From the NCBI GenBank assembly GCA_033763835.1, contig JANRJS010000023.1, positions 1 through 64,000 on the forward strand: a stretch of DNA of 64,000 nt, written 5' to 3'. Made by a program: the position numbers and the translations under genes. Source of the stretch: JAPKYZ01 sp033763835 (lineage in GTDB: Bacteria; Acidobacteriota; Terriglobia; Bryobacterales; Bryobacteraceae). Positions within the stretch are counted from its first letter, which is position 1. Each line of letters opens with the position of its first letter. Below, piece after piece: positions 60,780-64,000 of the stretch. A model generated the notes under the pieces. That model ran no database searches. It saw only the letters and a list, made by a program, of their open reading frames with translations, and was not told the origin of the DNA.

Positions 60780-61819
60780 CTGCCGACTTTCGAGATCTGG
60801 ACCAGTTCGCGCTCGGGAACCGGCACGGGTTCGAGCGTCTGCTTGCCGCGCCAGAAATCGATCAACGAAGTCTGGTGCACGCAACTCACCGTGCACGCCG
60901 GAGCGCAGCCCTTTTTCGTGTAGTACTCGCGGCGAACGTCCTCGAACGTGTACTCTTCAACGGGCTTCGCCGGATAGCCGCGCTGCTGGCTGCAATAGTG
61001 CACCAACCCGTCCTCGCAGACATAGAGATACCGCGCGCCCGCGCGGCATTTCCAATCCTGGGTGCGGCCGTCCGCGATCGCATCCTGAAAGCCATTGAAA
61101 ACGGCGTAGCTACGCTTCGACATGCGCCGGATCGTGTGGAACACTTCGCGCGACTCCGGGTCGAGCGGCTTCAGTTGCCCGCTGCCGTCGTGAATGATGC
61201 CGACCGTCGAGCCGAGCCCAAGTTCCTGCGCGCGTTTTGCGATCACCAGCGCGTCTTGCGGATTGCGTGTGCCCGCGCCGATGACGGAGTTGATATTGAC
61301 GTGGAACAGCGCGTCTTCCGCCAGCCACTGCAACCGCAGGTCGAGCGTCTTGAGGCTCTTTTTCGACACGTCGTCCGGCGTCACGTTGTCGATCGAGATT
61401 TGCAGATGGTCGAGCCCGGCGTCGTTGAGCGCGGCGATCTTCGCGCGGCTGAGCAGGAAGCCGTTGGTGATCATGCCCGCGATCGCGCCGTTTTGGCGGA
61501 TGCGAGCGACGATCGCTTCGATCTCGGGGTGCATCAACGGCTCGCCGCCGGAGATCGTGATCAAGGTTGTGCCCAAACGCCCCAAAGCGTCGATGCGGGA
61601 AAACATCTTGTCCAGAGGGACGGGGGGCGAAAAATCGTCGTACTCGTTGCAATAGCCGCAATCGAGGTTGCAGCGCCGCATCGGAATGATGTGCGCTTGC
61701 ACGACGTGAAGCGGCGAAGCCAAGCCTTTGCCGATGAGCGCTAGCTCACGCCATAGCCGTTGCCGTCCGATTCGTCGTTTTTCCCGTTGGATAGACAAAC
61801 TTTCAGTATATCGGGCCAA
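60776..61819 (-). CDS. Radical SAM protein with SPASM-like C-terminus
   Basis: A 347-residue radical S-adenosylmethionine enzyme. The [4Fe-4S] motif is Cys50-x3-Cys54-x2-Cys57 in PMRRCNLDCGYCNEYDDF, and the glycine-rich SAM motif is TLITISGGEPLMHPE. A Cys cluster in the last 90 residues (WKCRAGARYLYVCEDGLVHY; CAPACTVSCVHQ) may bind auxiliary clusters. The start is TTG 61819; a TTG seven codons later is an alternative. It follows the LolA-like gene by three bases, so they are probably one transcript. The substrate is unknown. Confidence 0.88.
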   Translation of the reverse strand: MARYTESLSIQREKRRIGRQRLWRELALIGKGLASPLHVVQAHIIPMRRCNLDCGYCNEYDDFSPPVPLDKMFSRIDALGRLGTTLITISGGEPLMHPEIEAIVARIRQNGAIAGMITNGFLLSRAKIAALNDAGLDHLQISIDNVTPDDVSKKSLKTLDLRLQWLAEDALFHVNINSVIGAGTRNPQDALVIAKRAQELGLGSTVGIIHDGSGQLKPLDPESREVFHTIRRMSKRSYAVFNGFQDAIADGRTQDWKCRAGARYLYVCEDGLVHYCSQQRGYPAKPVEEYTFEDVRREYYTKKGCAPACTVSCVHQTSLIDFWRGKQTLEPVPVPERELVQISKVGS

Positions 61820-61822
61820 GCG

Positions 61823-62581
61823 TTACGGCTTTGTGGGCGACGGAGTGGGAGGCGTGTCTTTCACTTCGTCGCCGAAGGTAATCTTCACGTCGCTCTTGAA
61901 CTGCTTGTAGTCTTCGTAGCGGATCGTCTGCTTGATCGGAACCGCTCCGTTCTCAAAAACCAGTACGTCGTTCGCGGCGGTGTAGGTGGGGAACCAGTAC
62001 TTGCCGTCGATCTGCTCGCGGTAGGTCTCGAACTTCGGGAACTGCTGGTCGGAGTTCTTCTTCAAAATTCCGCGCGCGCGGCCATAGGTTTTGACGATCT
62101 GCAGATCTTTGTCGTCCACCCAGATTTGACCCGCGAAGTATCGTTGTCCGGGTTCCATCTTTTTTGGCTTAACGGCGAACACGAAGCACGGGATTTCGTC
62201 GAGCGTTTCGCGGCCCAGGTAACGAACGGCGTAGTTGCCGATGTCCTTGGTGGTCAGAACGAACGGTTGGACGCTGCGCATGTCCTGTTCGTCTTCGGGC
62301 GTAAGAATGATGCGCTGCAACGTGGGCACGGGAGACCGCACCACTTTCTCTTGACGCTTGCCGTCGATCGAAAACACGACGTCCGAAACCATTTCCCAAC
62401 GGCCTTGCGGGCGGCCCGAGTTGTCAAGTTCCTGGATGCGCGCCGTTTGCCGGTAGGTGTAATTCTCGCGAGCTCGCGAAAACTCGGCTTCCTTGGCCGC
62501 GAACTTCGCGATGATGTTCTCGATTTCGCCGGGCGACGGATCGCCCGCGGCCAGCGCCAACAGAACGAACGGTGCGGTCAT
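61823..62581 (-). CDS. Outer-membrane lipoprotein-sorting-like (LolA/LolB fold) protein
   Basis: A 252-residue exported protein. A short leader (MTAPFVLLALAAG) is followed by an open beta-barrel of the LolA-like type: ARENYTYRQTARIQEL, SIDGKRQEKVVRSPVPTL, GQIWVDDKDLQIVKTYGRA and KYWFPTYTAANDVLVFEN, all typical of this fold. A Pro/Thr tail closes it. The role may be lipid or lipoprotein transfer in the periplasm. It is 11 bp from the acyl-CoA dehydrogenase gene on the same strand, with a good AAGGAG site. Confidence 0.75.
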   Translation of the reverse strand: MTAPFVLLALAAGDPSPGEIENIIAKFAAKEAEFSRARENYTYRQTARIQELDNSGRPQGRWEMVSDVVFSIDGKRQEKVVRSPVPTLQRIILTPEDEQDMRSVQPFVLTTKDIGNYAVRYLGRETLDEIPCFVFAVKPKKMEPGQRYFAGQIWVDDKDLQIVKTYGRARGILKKNSDQQFPKFETYREQIDGKYWFPTYTAANDVLVFENGAVPIKQTIRYEDYKQFKSDVKITFGDEVKDTPPTPSPTKP

Positions 62582-62592
62582 TCGGTAACTCC

Positions 62593-63738
62593 TTACTTCA
62601 ACAACTCTTTCGCGATCACGACGCGCTGCATATTGGACGTCCCTTCATATATACGTCCGATTTTGGCGTCGCGATACAACTTCTCCACCGGATAGTCTTT
62701 CGTGAATCCGACGCCGCCCAACACTTCGATCGCGCGGGAGGCGCATGTTTCGGCGATTTCGGAAGCGAAGTATTTCGCCATCGCGGCCTGCGTCACGAAG
62801 TCGTGGCCGCCATCGCGCAGGCGCGCCGCGTTGTAGACGAGCAGCCGCGCCGCCTCCACTTCCACGGCCATCTGCGCGAGTTCGAACTGCACGCCTTGAA
62901 AATCGCCGATCCGCGCGCCGAACGCTTTCCGCTGTTTCGCGTACTGCACCGCGTGGTCCAGCGCTCCGGCGGCGAGGCCCACCATCTGGCCGCCGATCCC
63001 GATGCGGCCCTCGTTCAACGTTTCGATGGCGACCTTGTAGCCCTTACCCACTTCGCCCACTACGTTCGACTTCGGGACGAAGCAATCGTCGAGGATCAAC
63101 TCGCAGGTGGACGACGCGCGAATGCCGAGCTTGTCTTCTTTCTTACCCACCGAGAATCCGGCCAAGTCGCGCTCGACCAGAAAGCACGTGATGCCCTTGT
63201 AGCCCGCCGCCGGATCGACGGTGGCGAAAACGAGAAACACTTGCGACTCGTGGGCGTTGGTAATCCAGAGCTTGCGCCCGGTAATCGCGTAGCCGCCCTC
63301 ACGTGAGATAGCGCGCGTGGTGAGCGCGAACGCGTCCGAACCCGCGCCCGCCTCGCTCAACGCATACGATCCCAATTCGCCGCTCGCGAGCTTCGGCAAG
63401 TAGCGCCGCTTCTGATCCTCCGTCCCCCAGCGCAAGATGGCGTTGTTGACCAACGTGTTCTGCACGTCGACGATCACCGATGCCGCGGGATCGACTTTCG
63501 CCAGCTCCTCGACGGCCAGCACGCTCTGGAAAAACGTCCCGCCCTGCCCGCCGTACTCTTCGGGAATCTCGATGCCGAACAGCCCCATCGCGGCCATCTC
63601 TTCGAGCAGTTCGCGGCGGAAGAGCGACGCTTCGTCCATCTCGCGGACATGCGGCGCGATGCGTTCGCGGGCGAATCGCGCGACGGTCGATTGAAAGAGC
63701 CGCTCCTCTTCGGAGAGGACGGTGAGCGGAACGGACAT
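62593..63738 (-). CDS. Acyl-CoA dehydrogenase
   Basis: A 381-residue FAD enzyme that introduces the alpha-beta double bond of acyl-CoA in fatty-acid or branched-chain breakdown. ATG 63738 gives the usual N-terminus. FAD/substrate motifs: ALSEAGAGSDAFALTTRA, WITNAHESQVFLVFAT. The catalytic Glu is in GRIYEGTSNMQRVVIAKEL. The GGVGFTKDYPVEKLYRDAKI block is also standard. The short/medium-chain subgroup is most similar, but chain specificity is uncertain. It leads a minus-strand operon with the LolA-like and radical SAM genes. Confidence 0.95.
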   Translation of the reverse strand: MSVPLTVLSEEERLFQSTVARFARERIAPHVREMDEASLFRRELLEEMAAMGLFGIEIPEEYGGQGGTFFQSVLAVEELAKVDPAASVIVDVQNTLVNNAILRWGTEDQKRRYLPKLASGELGSYALSEAGAGSDAFALTTRAISREGGYAITGRKLWITNAHESQVFLVFATVDPAAGYKGITCFLVERDLAGFSVGKKEDKLGIRASSTCELILDDCFVPKSNVVGEVGKGYKVAIETLNEGRIGIGGQMVGLAAGALDHAVQYAKQRKAFGARIGDFQGVQFELAQMAVEVEAARLLVYNAARLRDGGHDFVTQAAMAKYFASEIAETCASRAIEVLGGVGFTKDYPVEKLYRDAKIGRIYEGTSNMQRVVIAKELLK

Positions 63739-63753
63739 CGATACTTTAAGTGT

Positions 63754-64000
63754 ATGCATCGCGCCGACGAAGTGTCCGCCGAAGTGATCGACCGCTTGAG
63801 CCGCGCCGCGTCCCAGGCCTACTACGGCGAACCGGTGACGCAACTGGAGCACGCGCTGCAATCGGCGCAATTGGCGCGCGAAGCGAACTCGGACGACGAG
63901 ACGGTGATCGCGGCGCTGCTACACGATATCGGGCACCTGCTCGACGACGGGCGGCTACACGAACAACTGGGCGTCGTCGATCACGACACGCACGGCGCGG
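63754..64000 (+). CDS. HD-domain protein, PhnZ-like (partial, cut by window end)
   Basis: The first 82 codons from ATG 63754 contain YYGEPVTQLEHALQSAQLA, then AALLHDIGHLLDDGRL and VVDHDTHGA. The Y-x-x-E segment before the first metal His, plus the HD pair, resembles PhnZ/TmpB-type mixed-valent diiron oxygenases, which cleave phosphonates, rather than plain phosphohydrolases. The gene runs off the right edge, so the remainder cannot be checked. It is divergent from the acyl-CoA dehydrogenase with a 15-bp gap. Confidence 0.7.
   Translation, partial: MHRADEVSAEVIDRLSRAASQAYYGEPVTQLEHALQSAQLAREANSDDETVIAALLHDIGHLLDDGRLHEQLGVVDHDTHGA

Overview
The window is GC-rich bacterial chromosomal DNA, most likely from an Acidobacteriota member of the Bryobacterales/Solibacter type. 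This is inferred from gene families, not from a marker gene: four giant Oar-like TonB-dependent receptors with a carboxypeptidase-regulatory-like N-terminus and no SusD partner, a DUF1501 + DUF1549/DUF1553/cytochrome pair, Vgb/YVTN-like beta-propellers, a PEP-CTERM protein, a CE15-like esterase and a Trx7/PDZ selenoprotein. No rRNA, tRNA, CRISPR array or prophage was recognised.

Layout. 1-2.3 kb: an IS256-family insertion that has beheaded a DUF4145 gene, then a YefM/YoeB-type toxin-antitoxin pair. 2.3-6.9 kb (mostly minus): FNR-like oxidoreductase, CbiX-like chelatase, a cysteine-rich protein, a 50-residue ORF, a dGTPase gene broken by an in-frame amber codon, a TPR membrane protein, and a STAS/RsbW-like partner-switching pair. 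7-10.3 kb: a coupled NtrC-type regulator/histidine kinase/lipoprotein operon. 10.3-21.6 kb: envelope proteins, a sulfatase, Gfo/Idh oxidoreductase, deacetylase-like protein, class II aldolase, rhomboid, M50 protease and a large C45/PLB-like hydrolase. 21.6-35.8 kb: two TonB receptors, the DUF1501/DUF1553 pair, and two paralogous propellers flanking the second receptor. 36-42 kb: DUF2339/DUF3999 operon, then a redox operon of a thioredoxin-PDZ selenoprotein and a DsbD-alpha-like protein, then VapBC. 42-48.9 kb: Rrf2 regulator, alpha-glucan phosphorylase, zinc-ribbon protein, zinc alcohol dehydrogenase, and a lipoprotein that also ends in PEP-CTERM. 48.9-64 kb: two more receptors, CE15-like esterase, a decayed DUF433/DUF5615 toxin-antitoxin pair, histone-deacetylase-like enzyme, malate dehydrogenase, radical SAM enzyme, acyl-CoA dehydrogenase, and the start of a PhnZ-like HD protein.

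The strongest result is at 40094-41323. Two ORFs are joined by one in-frame TGA placed exactly at the second position of a thioredoxin CxxC motif (C-E-A-TGA). It is followed 17 nt later by a 22-nt hairpin with a GGU loop and a bulged U, as expected of a bacterial SECIS element. Reading it as selenocysteine gives a 409-residue signal peptide/thioredoxin/CxxCH/PDZ protein. By contrast, the TAG in the dGTPase, the TAA in the DUF5615 toxin and the lost start of the DUF433 antitoxin look like decay or sequence error.

A second pattern is tight packing at gene ends: of 13 convergent gene pairs, seven overlap by exactly four bases (YTAR) so that the two stop codons share the same bases, and none leaves more than 13 bp between genes.
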